64,000 nucleotides of DNA, taken from the NCBI GenBank assembly GCA_022539475.1, contig VCMS01000076.1:62001-126000 (forward strand), given 5' to 3'. The notes below the pieces were generated by a model. It was not told the origin of the DNA. It was given only the letters and a program-made list of their open reading frames with translations, and did no database searches. This DNA comes from Gracilaria domingensis (taxonomy: Eukaryota; Rhodophyta; Florideophyceae; Gracilariales; Gracilariaceae). Position 1 is the first letter of the stretch. Every line of letters begins with the position of its first letter. The translations under genes were made by a program, and so were the position numbers. Positions 37,372-52,400 of the stretch are shown here, piece after piece.

Positions 37372-39208
37372 TGGCGTTGATCAGTTTTGTTGTTTGACAT
37401 TTTCTCGTTTCTTGAGCTTGTGTCGGTGCGAACTATGAGTTCACGGCACTTGCGTTCACGCTGCTTGCGCATGTTTTTTTTTGCTGAGCTGGCAGAAGAG
37501 CAACAGACTTTGCCCTTCCTGTTTTGCTTCTAGAGAGTTTTGTTTTTTTGCTAGAGTGGATAAAATTCCTTTCACCGCTTGAGAGTATATGTTAGAGACA
37601 TTAGTGGCCTTCGATTAGTGAGTCTGGCTATGACTGCTGCAGATTGCGGTGGTACTCGACAGCAACTATTGCGGTCTGTGAATGAAAAATAGATCCATTG
37701 TTCGGCCTAGTCGGTAGGAACGTTTGAGCAGAGGTCTACTTCTACTGGTAAGAGCTGTTACTGATCCTTGAGCACTGCACCAGTTTCTCAACCAGCCCTT
37801 GAATTTCAAAAGTGCCTGCTCAGCCTGAGAATGGATTTGTTAGAGAGGACGCTGTTAAAGTCGATTACCATTTCGTTGCCTTCTTCCATATTGCAGGATT
37901 TATCCTGGAGGAGTACTTCCCGCTGGCCTTCGTTTCTCCTTGTGTTCATTTGTCTCGAGTGCTTCACCTAGATCTCCCAGTTTTAGCAACCTTCATCCCA
38001 GTTCACGGTTGTGCAAACCCGGCCCTGGACCATGAGAAGAATATGCGACTTGTGTGGGGGAGCCCCGGAGCTCGTAAACGCCGCTGCATTCCATATCCAG
38101 ATTATTTGTGTCACCTGTGGTTGGCCGATATCGTCGGAAAGAACTAACAATATACAAGTCCGGGGATCGAATGTCCTTCAAACCGTTCGGCGGAAGCGAA
38201 CATCACAAGGTTGTTCAATTTGAACGCAACCAAAATGGTAGACTCGACTACAGTTCACCATTGCTTGAGGAATTATCGTACGCGGTATGTGAAGAAGAGC
38301 ATCTCTCCTCCATCGAAGAAAAACTGAGTTGTGAAAACTTTCCTTGCAAGGCTCACGAATGAAATGGTAGAGTTCAAGGAAAATTTGATTCGGATCTCTG
38401 CTCTTTGTCAAGAGGGTAACAAACTATGTTGACGTGAGCGAAAAACTCATGGGATGGTTGAACGCCAAGAAGAGAAAGCGCGACTGAGTTGCAAAACGGA
38501 CGGACCGATTAAAGGCTTTTGCTATATTTGCAGACTTTCTTCAACTTCATGAGGGAATCAAGGATGTGATCATTTGAAAGAAAATGAATGCAAGTTGGGT
38601 TCGTGCATGTTGACTTTAGTGTTCCACACTCTCATCTATTTGACGGTGATCATGACGATCAGCGCGTGATGCCATGACAAAGGCTCCCAAGGGACATAAC
38701 AAGCCCCAGTCACGGAATACCACTAACATTTTGCGCTGGCAATCTAAGAAACCCGCATCGGACGTGCGTCACTTGTTGCAATACACCTGTACATAGAATG
38801 CCTTGTGCAGAACTCTTTAAGAACAAAAGTACTTCTCTCTAGATACCCGTTGTGTTCGGGTTCTACTTTAAGCATCTCACCAGTGTGCGCAGTCACTAGT
38901 GTGCACATATCGCCGCTGCGAATGATCTCTCTATATCTAGTGCAGACAAGACGCAAGCAAAGTTGCAGGTTGACCGCTTCTACTGCAATCAGATCAGGCT
39001 TAATGGGCATCCCCTAGGGTGCCAAGCCTGCTACGGTAATAGTAAATGTTTATGATCCTCCAAACGAAAGAAGTCAATGATGTTAACGGTGGCAACCTTG
39101 GTGGTTGTCAGTCACTTGTTATAACGCACGAACAGGCGCCTTATAACACCGGACGTCAGGGCGGTGAACAAGTCCTTTTTCTGACATCGCCCTCTTACAT
39201 GACGCCTC
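37372..39208. other. intergenic, convergent 3' ends
   Basis: 1.8 kb with several overlapping short frames (37768-38362). One (ATG 38032-38223) begins MRRICDLCGGAPELV, like half of a B-box zinc finger, but lacks the rest. No supported gene and no obvious repeat. Confidence 0.55.
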
Positions 39209-40438
39209 TTATGGTACGATCCATGTCCCGGTCTCGCCTCTAAGGGCACGGGGCACATTCTCCAGGTCGGTGATCAGAACTTGCTTACCGCCGTTCTCAA
39301 GGAACTTGATACACGCCTCGATTTTCGGCTTCATGCTTCCTGCGGCAAATTGCCCTTCTTCGATGTACTGCTTGGCCTCTGCTATAGTCATCTTATCAAG
39401 CCACACTACATTGGGTGTATTGAAATTGAGGGCGACTTTTTCCACGCCGGTGGAAAACAGCAGAAGGTCCACACCAATGACATTTGCTAGCAGCGAAGAA
39501 GTAAAGTCCTTGTCGATGACAGCTTCAATACCGATCAAGTCACCCGCCTCGTTTTCCACAACTGGGATGCCTCCCCCTCCTGTAGCGATGACTATTGTAC
39601 CTGCGTTGATTAAAGCTTTGATCGCTTCGGCCTCGATGATCTCTACTGGCTTAGGAGAGGGCACTACCTGGCGCCAGCCACGGCCTGCATCTTCAATGAC
39701 TGTCTTGCCCTCCTTTGCGCGTTCTTGCGCAGTCTTCTCATCCAAAAACGAGCCGATGGGCTTGGTGGGATTCTGAAAGGCAGGATCATTCGCGTGGACA
39801 CGCACCAGTGACACTACGGTAGCAACCACCTTCTCCAGGTCGCGATGCTTGAACTCGTTGCGAAGGGCCCGCTGGAACATATAGCCAATCGCACCTTGTG
39901 TATCAGCGTCGCAATAGTCCAGCGGCACAGGGTGTATCTCATGGGCCGCCAGTTCAGAACGGCGCATGTCAAAGCCGACCTGTGGACCGTTTCCATGAGT
40001 GAGGATCACGTTCCAGCCATCTTGGATCATAGCGCCGATATGACGCGCCATCTCGCAGGCAGCGACATACTGGTCTTGGATGGTCTTCTTATTCTTATCC
40101 CTGATGAGTGCATTGCCGCCCACTGCGACGACAGCAACGCGTGTGTCTGTCATGGGCTTTTTCTTCCGTGGTCTTGAGGCAGTTTTCGTGGCACGACGCT
40201 CTTTCGGGCGCTCAGGCGGCGAGATAGCGCCGCAAAGCCAAATGCGCGCGTTTCTGGGGTGCGCAACCGCAAATCGGGCGTGCCTCGAGCGAGATGTATT
40301 CCTCTGGTGCAAGCTGTGGCCAGATAATCGCTCTATCTGGCCGGTGGTATGACCGAGGATACGGTTGCGCGCTTGAAGAGGCAGCCCGTTAGCGATAAAG
40401 GTGAGTTTAGTTCTGTTGAGACGGTCGCTTTTCGCCAT
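39209..40438 (-). CDS. arcC: carbamate kinase with N-terminal extension
   Basis: 409 residues, ATG 40438. The core starts at MTDTRVAVVAVGGNALIR (residue 95) and covers a complete amino-acid-kinase-fold carbamate kinase: THGNGPQVG, DYCDADTQGAIGYM, GRGWRQVVPSPKP, IVIATGGGGIPVV, IDKDFTSSLLAN, GSMKPKIEA. Known members interconvert carbamoyl phosphate plus ADP with ATP plus carbamate. The 94-residue extension is rich in Arg, Ser and Thr with few acids, compatible with an organelle-targeting peptide; which organelle is unclear. The enzyme is common in bacteria and patchy in eukaryotes, so bacterial origin is likely. Single exon. A core start at residue 95 cannot be excluded. Confidence 0.9.
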   Translation of the reverse strand: MAKSDRLNRTKLTFIANGLPLQARNRILGHTTGQIERLSGHSLHQRNTSRSRHARFAVAHPRNARIWLCGAISPPERPKERRATKTASRPRKKKPMTDTRVAVVAVGGNALIRDKNKKTIQDQYVAACEMARHIGAMIQDGWNVILTHGNGPQVGFDMRRSELAAHEIHPVPLDYCDADTQGAIGYMFQRALRNEFKHRDLEKVVATVVSLVRVHANDPAFQNPTKPIGSFLDEKTAQERAKEGKTVIEDAGRGWRQVVPSPKPVEIIEAEAIKALINAGTIVIATGGGGIPVVENEAGDLIGIEAVIDKDFTSSLLANVIGVDLLLFSTGVEKVALNFNTPNVVWLDKMTIAEAKQYIEEGQFAAGSMKPKIEACIKFLENGGKQVLITDLENVPRALRGETGTWIVP

Positions 40439-41267
40439 TCGAGAACAGGGTAGGGTAGTGCTTGATGCGTCGAAGAAGTTGGTGGGTAAATACGAGGGCT
40501 AGTTCTCTATCACGTTAGGAGAATCAGCGAAGGTATGAGGATACAACATATATATACCCTAAGAGATGCATTTACAGTACGCTGTCCTTACCCAACCAAA
40601 GGAGCACAGCGCATCATACAAGCAATTCGCCGGTTTGTCCATCACGTGAATGCCTCAACATCCCTTTGAACCATCGGCTATGATAGGCGCAGTGAGCCAA
40701 GTTGTTTGATTGCGGAGCAGCTTGTGCTCACAACCGACCCTTGCCTCCACTTCAGAAAGGAATTCTGCTTCAAGCCTGAATATATGTGGGGAACAGGGAA
40801 GGAGGGGGAACGTCAAAGGACTGAAGCTTGCACAAGGCCATCTTCATAATCACATGCGATGTGAGAGATCGTGAGAGGAAGTTGTGTCGGTGAAGGCAAG
40901 TGGAGTTACAGACGAAGCGAGTGGAAGCGCCAGCAGGATTGCAGCATGTAACGTACAGGGTATTTTTGCCGGACCGACTCGCATCTTACATGCATAGTTT
41001 ACGAACTTTCGGGCTTACAGTAAACGCGCCCTACTTGAATTGATTATTTAAGGCATAATTGTTTTCGATATTAATAATTTCTGATTTTCCAATTATGGCC
41101 ACACGCACTTGCATGCTTCGTCAATCACGATCGAAGAGAACCAGATCAGGCCCTTCTTTTGGTAGCTTACCTCTCCGAACAAGCAACGTCTCTCTCACTA
41201 ACACATTGTTTGGAGCCGTCGTCACTGAGTAGTTTGAGCTTTTATTCGCCGCCTGTTTTGTTAAGCA
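40439..41267. other. intergenic, divergent promoters
   Basis: 829 nt between the carbamate kinase and tryptophan synthase start codons. No repeat or further gene recognised. Confidence 0.6.
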
Positions 41268-42659
41268 ATGGATCGACTCGCATTTGCTCCCAGCTCCTTC
41301 CTGAATCAAGTTCCCCTCCGCCCTACCAACCATGCGCTCTCATCCTGCTCGAAACGTAGCGCTCCCGTGCGAGCTCCCACAACAACTCGAATGGTTGCCG
41401 TTGATCCGTCTTCCATAGTCGACACAGTTTTCAACCCGAATGTACCCAATGAACGTGGAAGATTCGGACGGTTTGGTGGCCAATATGTTCCAGAAACACT
41501 CATGGGTTGCTTAGAAGATTTAGAAGCCGGCTATCACAAAATCAAGGATGATCCCGAATTCCTCCAAGAACTGGATGCCTTGTTGCGCGATTACGTTGGT
41601 CGACCCAGTCCGCTGTACTTTGCCGAACGACTTACGTCGCGCTATGCACGTGCTGATGGAAGTGGACCGCAAATTTACTTGAAGCGGGAGGATCTCAATC
41701 ACACTGGCGCTCATAAGATCAACAATTCCCTTGCACAAGTTTTGCTTGCAAAACGTCTCGGTAAGACTCGCATCATTGCTGAGACGGGTGCGGGTCAGCA
41801 TGGAGTTGCCACTGCAACTGTCTGTGCTCGATTTGGGTTGCAATGTATAGTTTTTATGGGCGCAAAAGATATGGAACGCCAAGCGCTAAATGTGTTCCGT
41901 ATGCGGCTTCTGGGTGCTGAGGTTCGCCCAGTCACATCAGGATCTGCCACTCTTACCAACGCCTTATCAGAGGCAATTCGTGACTGGGTAACTTATCCGA
42001 TCGAAACTCATTACATTGTAGGAAGTGTCGCTGGTCCCCACCCCTATCCTTTGATTGTGCGTGATTTCCAGGCATGTATTGGGCGAGAAACACGCGAGCA
42101 AGCCTTAGAGAAATGGGGTGGAAAGCCTGACATTCTTCTGGCATGCGTAGGCGGTGGTTCCAATGCTATGGGACTCTTCAGTGATTTTAGAACTGATGAA
42201 GATGTTCGTCTTATTGGCGTAGAGGCAGCTGGGAAAGGGTTGGACACAGAGGAGCATGCTGCAACGCTGACAAAAGGAACTCTTGGTGTGCTCCACGGGG
42301 CTATGAGTTATCAATTGCAGAGTGAATATGGAATGCCGTCAGAGGCCCATTCGATTTCGGCCGGTCTAGACTATCCTGGAGTGGGTCCAGAACACAGTTA
42401 TTTGAGAGACACAAAAAGAGCGGAATACGTGAGTGTAACGGATGATGAAGCTTTAGATGCGTTCAAATTACTTAGTCGTGTTGAGGGTATTATTCCGGCG
42501 CTGGAGACTTCCCATGCCATTGCGTATCTGGACAAATTGTGTCCGACACTAGAAGGCTCCCCGCGAATTGTCGTCAACTGTTCAGGCCGTGGAGATAAGG
42601 ATGTTACCGCTGTAGTTGATTATCTGAAGCAAAGAAGTGACAAAGACTTGGGATTTTAG
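41268..42659 (+). CDS. trpB: tryptophan synthase beta chain, plastid-targeted
   Basis: 463 residues, ATG 41268. Residues 1-45 are Ser/Pro/Arg/Thr-rich without acids up to MVAVD, a plastid transit peptide. The mature enzyme is full length: [20 protein letters not shown], the pyridoxal-phosphate lysine in [10 protein letters not shown] (about residue 150), [12 protein letters not shown], the phosphate loop GGGSNAMG, and the C-terminal [10 protein letters not shown]. It condenses indole with serine to tryptophan in the last step of the pathway, working with the alpha chain, which is not in this window. It converges on the CPP1-like gene, 168 nt away. Confidence 0.97.
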   Translation: MDRLAFAPSSFLNQVPLRPTNHALSSCSKRSAPVRAPTTTRMVAVDPSSIVDTVFNPNVPNERGRFGRFGGQYVPETLMGCLEDLEAGYHKIKDDPEFLQELDALLRDYVGRPSPLYFAERLTSRYARADGSGPQIYLKREDLNHTGAHKINNSLAQVLLAKRLGKTRIIAETGAGQHGVATATVCARFGLQCIVFMGAKDMERQALNVFRMRLLGAEVRPVTSGSATLTNALSEAIRDWVTYPIETHYIVGSVAGPHPYPLIVRDFQACIGRETREQALEKWGGKPDILLACVGGGSNAMGLFSDFRTDEDVRLIGVEAAGKGLDTEEHAATLTKGTLGVLHGAMSYQLQSEYGMPSEAHSISAGLDYPGVGPEHSYLRDTKRAEYVSVTDDEALDAFKLLSRVEGIIPALETSHAIAYLDKLCPTLEGSPRIVVNCSGRGDKDVTAVVDYLKQRSDKDLGF

Positions 42660-42827
42660 AAGCACTTGGAGGTGAGCCCTATGGTGGATGGGGGAGATGC
42701 GTGTATGGTAAACAAGCGCAAACAAGCTCAATGATGCAGAACTGCAGCGCAGCGCAGAGTATATGTGTTAAGTTTATTCACACAACCACGACATTCATGC
42801 TCTAACAGAGGATTGATGTTAGTCCGT

Positions 42828-43682
42828 CTAGTAAATATCGTTTGGATCCTGAGCCATGAATAGTAAACAAGACATCCATAAACCAAACACAACAGCCGCA
42901 TTCACGAAAGCGTCTGGTGGTGACCATACCGGTAATGGAAGGTAAAGCATGTACAGCTGCGCCAATCCGAAAAAGACAGCAGCAACTGCAAGGTTGATCA
43001 AAACAGTCTTTAGCACAATGCGATGCTTGACAGGGCGAACTTCACCGTAGGCACCGTAATCGTCTCGTACGGGCTCTGGGAGGCCTCGATTGTACAAGAA
43101 GCCAGCGGCTGCAATAAACGCCATAGCTATACAAGAACCGGCGAGAGTGGGGGTGACAAATCCGAGGATGAAAAAGATTCCCATGATAATACCGGTGCGT
43201 TTGAAGTAGCGGAAGTCAGGAAGTTTAAAAATGCCCTGTGCCCAGACGGGCATGACGAACCTCTTCTTCGGTTGCGGTTTCCTCTCGTACGGAGACTCTT
43301 TGATTTTTGGTATGAGCGTTCCAGACATGCGCTTTTGTAACTTGTCCTCGAAGATTTGATCTTTATATACGTCAAGCATCATGAGCTTTTTCGGGTCGTC
43401 TGCATACTTTATGGATAGACTTTTGACAGCCGCTTCGACTTCATCGTATGTGGCATCCTCACCAACACCAAGTGCACGATACGGATTGGTGCCCGACCTC
43501 CCTTTGTTTGGAGCGCTCTTTTTCTTGCTGCCGAAACCAAATAACATCGTGGGTCGCCGATTGTAAGGTCTTGTGGGGCGCAGAGTCACTGTTGAGGAAG
43601 TTCGACAGCCCTTGAAAGAAGATGAGAATGTTGAGTGACACGAAGAAAGTCCCGGGACAACCGGAACTTGTATGAACGCCAT
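42828..43682 (-). CDS. CPP1/DUF3353-type J-like plastid membrane protein
   Basis: 284 residues from ATG 43682; the seven codons upstream contain no ATG. An N-terminal transit-like segment (Ser/Thr/Arg-rich) leads to a J-domain-like part NPYRALGVGEDATYDEVEAA that lacks the HPD triad. A basic linker and four hydrophobic helices follow: IIMGIFFILGFVTPTLAG, IAMAFIAAAGFLYN, VLINLAVAAVFFGLAQLYM and FVNAAVVFGLWMSCLLFM. This order is that of the CHAPERONE-LIKE PROTEIN OF POR1 / DUF3353 family of cyanobacteria and plastids, which in plants stabilises protochlorophyllide oxidoreductase in plastid membranes. The same client in this organism is inferred only. It supports a photosynthetic host. Confidence 0.88.
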   Translation of the reverse strand: MAFIQVPVVPGLSSCHSTFSSSFKGCRTSSTVTLRPTRPYNRRPTMLFGFGSKKKSAPNKGRSGTNPYRALGVGEDATYDEVEAAVKSLSIKYADDPKKLMMLDVYKDQIFEDKLQKRMSGTLIPKIKESPYERKPQPKKRFVMPVWAQGIFKLPDFRYFKRTGIIMGIFFILGFVTPTLAGSCIAMAFIAAAGFLYNRGLPEPVRDDYGAYGEVRPVKHRIVLKTVLINLAVAAVFFGLAQLYMLYLPLPVWSPPDAFVNAAVVFGLWMSCLLFMAQDPNDIY

Positions 43683-44977
43683 TGCGAAATGAACTGAGAT
43701 CAAATGCGCAGCAAGTCTGTGGGAACTTGGTGTGTATTGGAGGCACAGCCTGGGGCGGAATCTGCTCGCTTGTTGTCTTCCCGATACACGGATACTTGTG
43801 TCCAGTTAGAGGTCCCCCTGGACGAACTCAGTCAATGCCGTCGAAGCAGCAAGCCTCGAGGTGTCGAGGCTCTTTCGTCACCGTCGTCTTCCCCCTCGCT
43901 GCTTGTGCGAGATCTACGTCATTTCAAAAATATATGGCAGAAATTTTACGAAGGGTTGTATTCTTGGCGGTCGGTGATTCGATGAGAAATGTACGCCAAA
44001 TTTAACGAAATTCTATCTCACCGAGCTCGCCACGTGTTGCCTCAACCCGGGGTTGAGAGCAGGAGCTTGACGATGGGTTGCATTGCATCGAAAACACCGT
44101 CTTGATGCAGGTGAGTCAGAAGGTTAGCCTTGGTATGAGTTACAGGTACGAAGGCAGATGTGCTATCTTCGCACATCATTTGACATGACGATAGCTGATA
44201 GGGGCACCATGTTATTAATCAGCTGTCTCTGCAAATATGTTTCAAACCTTGCTGATTTGTTCGGATTCCGAGATGATACGAAATCTTGGTTTCAAAACCA
44301 ATCTGGATTGCTCATAATACGGGTATGAGCACCCCCGTTTCATTTGAGCGGACTTCTCTGAGAAGCAATTACTGTACTTATGCGTTCCATGGCTAGCGTA
44401 AATTTTGGATGAGAAATGTTTTCCATGTCGAACATGAATCGGTCAGGAGAGCAGTTATATTTCTTGGTGGTGTCGATGCGAGACCCGCGTCTTCACATTG
44501 AAAATACCATGTTCAGGGCTTACATTTGTAATCGGTTGCGTGCCCGTCGCCCGGAACAAAGTTTTCTCTTTCTGCACTTGGAAAAGGAAAGATGAAAGTG
44601 TAACGGTGTAGTGATCTCACTTTCTACCCACTTGTTACTGATGTTTATGAATTCATAGTTCTCAAGTAGTGGAGAGGAACACTTTCGTTGAGCCCCTTCC
44701 GTAGAAGATCTGCCATGTAAGATGCTGCATATACACGCCGCTTCACTGAAGCATTCTCTTGAAATGCGCACCTCTTTGTTAACAACAGATTATCACAGTT
44801 TTTTTTGGAGGTCTCTCTAGAAGCCCGCAGCACGACTATAAAGGTAATCTTTATGGACGGGGCTCCATCACACCGTGCTAGTATCGAGCTAATCATCTTC
44901 ATCCACCAGCCGCTCTAGAAGGTTCACGAATTACGTCGACGCAAGTTACTTGCATTTGTTTCGTTCCATTGGACATC
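43683..44977. other. intergenic, divergent promoters
   Basis: 1.3 kb. A small perfect palindrome TCAACCCGGGGTTGA lies near 44042-44056. No gene recognised; a TATA box before the next gene is listed separately. Confidence 0.6.
44837..44844 (+). promoter_or_regulatory. TATA box of the secreted-protein paralogue
   Basis: TATAAAGG, 141 nt before ATG 44978, comparable in sequence and spacing to the element before the paralogue at 7999. Confidence 0.5.
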
Positions 44978-45964
44978 ATGTCAATGAAGATCACAATCGG
45001 ACATATACTTCTTTCTGTTCTGACGATACTTACCATTGCTCGTGGACGAGCATTCTGGAGCGACTCAGATAAAGATAAGGCCTTGTTGAACGGATTCAAT
45101 TCGTTATTTACCCTGCGTCCTGCGTCAAAGGTATTGGAGGGCAAAACGTCGACTATCAGAATCGCTGCGCTTGGGAAGGTGAAGGTGCTCGTGAATGGGG
45201 AGGAAATCCAAGAAGTATCATCAACATCGCCCAAGACTATTGATTTGTCACTCAAGAAAAACGATATAGTAGGATTGAAGGGTGAGAAGACTGGTAAAAA
45301 GGCCGGGTTGATAGCGACTGTCACGTGGGGTTCTACAAAGTATCTCACAGGGGAAGATCGCTTTACGGCGAGAACAGACTATGATTCGTGGGACAAAGGA
45401 GAGCAAAATGGCTGGAGCTCGGCTTTGACTTATGTGCAGAAAAGCACTGGGGCTACTCGCACTTTCTGCCATTGGGACCGCGCAGAGAACATGGATATTT
45501 CGAATGATATATTTGACAGTAAGGCCTATTTCATCTGGCGGCTGAAGTCAACCCCTGGCGGAGTGAATGTTCCCGCAGATACTGTGTACATGCGCTTAGT
45601 GATAGGCGGGGAGAACTGTGGTGCTCCTGTGAAGGTGGGAGATGAAATAACTTTCCACAGAGTGCCAGATCAGTCGGACAGCGAAGGAGTGGTTGGACTA
45701 AGCGATGATGATCCATCCGAAGGATTTTGTGCCTGCAAGCTCACGGAGGAAAGGGGTGGTCATTGTTACGACATGGATGATGCTTCTGCAGTGTCTGGAA
45801 GATGTCGTCCACGTCCATGCGACCCGAAATTCGAATGCGTTATATCAGGCGCCAAGATATGTCTTAAACGACGGGCTGGCACGAAGTTAGTCATGATAGC
45901 TCCGAACCAATGCATTACTGTTCCTGCTGGAGAGTCGGAAATGTTAATCCCTTATGAAGGCTAG
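44978..45964 (+). CDS. secreted protein, paralogue of 7999-9731 without the charged tract
   Basis: 328 residues from ATG 44978 (a second ATG two codons later is also possible). A signal peptide (ITIGHILLSVLTILTIARG) leads to RAFWS, the same mature start as in the paralogue. The core domain follows: VLVNGEEI, LKKNDIVGLKGEKTGKKAGL, GEDRFTARTDYDSWDKG, RTFCHWD, YFIWRLK, LVIGGENC. A short acidic linker of about 25 residues replaces the long tract. The 8-Cys module then runs FCACKLTEERGGHCYDM, GRCRPRPCDPKFECV, CLKRRAGTKLVM, ending LIPYEG. All eight C-terminal cysteines are conserved between paralogues. The core has a beta-sandwich-like pattern, but no known carbohydrate-binding family is identifiable by eye. 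Role unknown, extracellular. Confidence 0.82.
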   Translation: MSMKITIGHILLSVLTILTIARGRAFWSDSDKDKALLNGFNSLFTLRPASKVLEGKTSTIRIAALGKVKVLVNGEEIQEVSSTSPKTIDLSLKKNDIVGLKGEKTGKKAGLIATVTWGSTKYLTGEDRFTARTDYDSWDKGEQNGWSSALTYVQKSTGATRTFCHWDRAENMDISNDIFDSKAYFIWRLKSTPGGVNVPADTVYMRLVIGGENCGAPVKVGDEITFHRVPDQSDSEGVVGLSDDDPSEGFCACKLTEERGGHCYDMDDASAVSGRCRPRPCDPKFECVISGAKICLKRRAGTKLVMIAPNQCITVPAGESEMLIPYEG

Positions 45965-49208
<3,244 letters not shown>

Positions 49209-49419
49209 CCTTTTTATTCCCTCTATCCCTTTGTACCTCAATCCACCCCATGTAAACCAGCGTTAACCGTCTCTGACCTCACACCTCAACACATTCTTGT
49301 ACCAGTTGTTGCGAAGTAAGCGAACCTTGATCCTTTCACAAGCCTCTCCTAAGCGAATGTAATTGTGATAACAGTGACTGTAGCGAAAATTCAGGTCATC
49401 GTCCTTCACTTTTCCTCCG

Positions 49420-52400
49420 TCACCCAGCTCCGACCTCTACAATTCGCCTACTCAAAACCTCTAAATCATTGGCCGCGCCTGGGTTGTTCATTCTCTTAAC
49501 TCTTGCAGCATCACAAACTCTCTCACGAACACATAATGTGGCATACGCAGACAGCACTGCCAACGCCACTTCTTTATCGTCACTGCCAAGCCACCTCTCC
49601 ACTAAAAGACGCTTCCTTGGCCATATCCCTTCCCAACTGATTGCTTTCGCTTCTTTCCGCATCCAGTATTTGGTGAGATCTTTTAACGATGACAGGTCTT
49701 GGGAACTGCCGACTCTTCCGTACCCAGCGATAGCAAGAGATGACACAGCAATGTCTTGAATTGATTCGCACTGGATTCCGTGGTATTCAAAGAGCAGATC
49801 AAGCCCATCTTCACCCCCTACGGCGGCCTTTTGTATTCTCGGGTCTTCAAGTACTTTTGCCACGACCTCCGGTACCCAAAATGTGTCCGTGGCATGATCC
49901 AAATCGGCCTCATTCTCACAAGTTTGCCTTTCACCAATTCGTATGACAATACATGAGTTTGCTGTCGAGAAGCAGAGTATAGGCCGTATCAACTCTTCCG
50001 AATCATTATCATGCTCCGATGTGAAGCTCTCATCAACAGAGAGCCGTGCCAATTTCGAATCGATGAACGCTCCCAGCTCGGCTCCAGGTTGCGCGTGGGC
50101 CTCAAACCATCGTTCGCAGTCCAACTCGGTTTTGGCTACAACAAGCTCATAATCACTCGGGAGCTCCAGGTTTTGGTCCATGTCATTCACAATATCGTCA
50201 CAAGGGGCATCGGAATGCTCATCGTCACTAGTTCGGACGATGACTTCAGATGCTTTGGGTATGCTGGCGAACGTCTTTTTCGGTGACAAGCGTTCGGGCT
50301 CTATGACATAGCGATACTGTTCCGCCCCTGGTGACTTCAACTCCATCAGCAGCTCCAATGCCTTTCGAGCCCACTTTTGTTTCGCATTAACTTTGGATGA
50401 TCCGTACTCAGCAAAAACTTTTCGTCCATGATCTTTCGTAACCAATGTTCCGTTATAGCGCCAACGGTCTTCGTCTCGTTCACTCACCTCTTCTGCGTCG
50501 CAGCTGGGTTGGTTGGGCAAGTGCCCTTCACGAACGAGCTGATTTATGGCATTCAGCGCTGTCTGGGATCTGATGGGTTGTACATTTTGTTTCCCACTGG
50601 GTTCGGTTGAGAACAATTCCGGAACGTTAGACTTCAAACTCGAGAGAAGCTGCTTTGCAGCGGCTTTCTTCGCACGTTTCTGATTGCGACTAACTGTGGT
50701 GGTTTCAATGAACTCATGAGGTGACTTGTTCTGCAGTTGCACGCACATAGTGCACTTCCATCCAGACTCTGCTTTGCCTCGAACGCGCACCTGCTCAAAT
50801 CGTGGATTTAAGAGAACAAAGAACTTCTTCTTCTGTGGTATCTGGTTAAGACAGGACACATAGTCTACTCCGTCTTCTTCTTCGTCACAGGGAATTGCGT
50901 CGACTTCAAGAAGAGACGATTCCACAGTTCTCTTTGGCTGCTGCTTAGTAGCTGCCTGCTTCTTGTTGTTCTTGGACCGTACATCTTCGCCCGCAGCTTT
51001 TGGCTGGACATCGTCATCAGAGCCTGAAGATATTCGCGGCTTTTCTACGTTCTTTCTTGATCCCCTCTTTGTTTTCAGAGTAACGGTGTCCCCGTTGGGT
51101 GGTCTACCGTCAAGATTCGTCTGAGGTATGACCGGTTGTGGGGGAAAGGACGGGCCATCGCGACCGGGCCTAGATGCCATTGGTGGATGAACGGCAAACG
51201 GGTTGCACGATACAGGGACGCCATTCATGGCTGGGTTGAAATGGGTCGATTGGTGTTGGTACACATTTCCGGCTGGACTTTGAAGAAAAGGGTGCACAAC
51301 CATTTGAGGTACCTGCGGAAGGAAATCCGGCTGCAATGGGAGCTGAGTTTGATAACCCATCATCGATGTCATGGGCGGCATTGGAAGAAAGGGGGGATGT
51401 GGAAACCTGCTCAGCTGAAGAATGGTCTCTGGTGGAAGCGCATGCACCCGTTCGTCGGGAATTTGACCAAGATGCGAGCCTCCATGTGCAAAATGCTGAT
51501 TAGGAACACCGTGGTCGTTGACTTTCGTAGCATTTGCCGGCAAGGTATTCATGTTGGAGGGATCAAACCGTAGTTGGCCTCCCTGTGGAATTGTGGGCAC
51601 TGCGTAAGGATTATGAAATGATGGACCGCCCACTACCGGTGGTGAAGTGGCAAAGGGTATCCTGATTTGCTGCGAGGACACTGCAGGATCAGGAAGGCTG
51701 TTGCGCCTGCGGGAGTCCTTATTTCCAGCAGCGGTGGCTTGTCCCTCCATGACACCGTGTGCTCGGTTATGGGGCGTGTGGTGCATCGCGGGTGTAGATT
51801 GGTTTGGTGTTCCAGACACAGGGGCCGAGTGTCTGCGCTGGTGGCTTCGGCCTGTGTGCCCAACCGCTCGATCAGGCTTTGGCGGTGCTACAGAAGTCTT
51901 GTTTGGTTCTGATGCGTTGGTTGTCTTCGAAGCATTAGAAAGTCGAAACGTTCTGCTTTTGTGGTTTATCGGCGCGGCAGTGACGCGCGACCGAGGCATA
52001 TGGTGTGCTGCAAGAGCAGCTTCCGGGGTTCGTTGCGCTGAGGCGGAGGTTTCGATGGCGTCAAGCGTTACATGCGGAACGGAGGGCGGAAGTGTTGATC
52101 CGCGACTGGGCGGGCGTTCGAAGCTTTCGACGTTCGACAGTCTGTGACGCGCTCTCTTGACGGCAACAGAAGAAGTTCGTTTTGGGGCGAACGCCTCTTC
52201 CGTCTCTAGACCAAGGTTAGCATCCATACTCCTCCTTGGCGGGCTGGAGTGCGTTTGCGAATGCCTGGGGATTCGGTTGTTGTAATCATAAACTGGCACG
52301 CTCACGTCTAGTTCCGCGTTATGCGCACGCTTGTGGGGGTGCGTGGACTTGATCGGGCGGGAAGGTTGTCTACCTGTCGGGATGTGCGTGCGGCGCTTTT

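Noticed and set aside
38032-38223. Half B-box zinc finger (MRRICDLCGGAPELV)
   Set aside because: Only one Cys pair and a later CxxC fit; the second metal site and any second box are missing, and codon context is intergenic.
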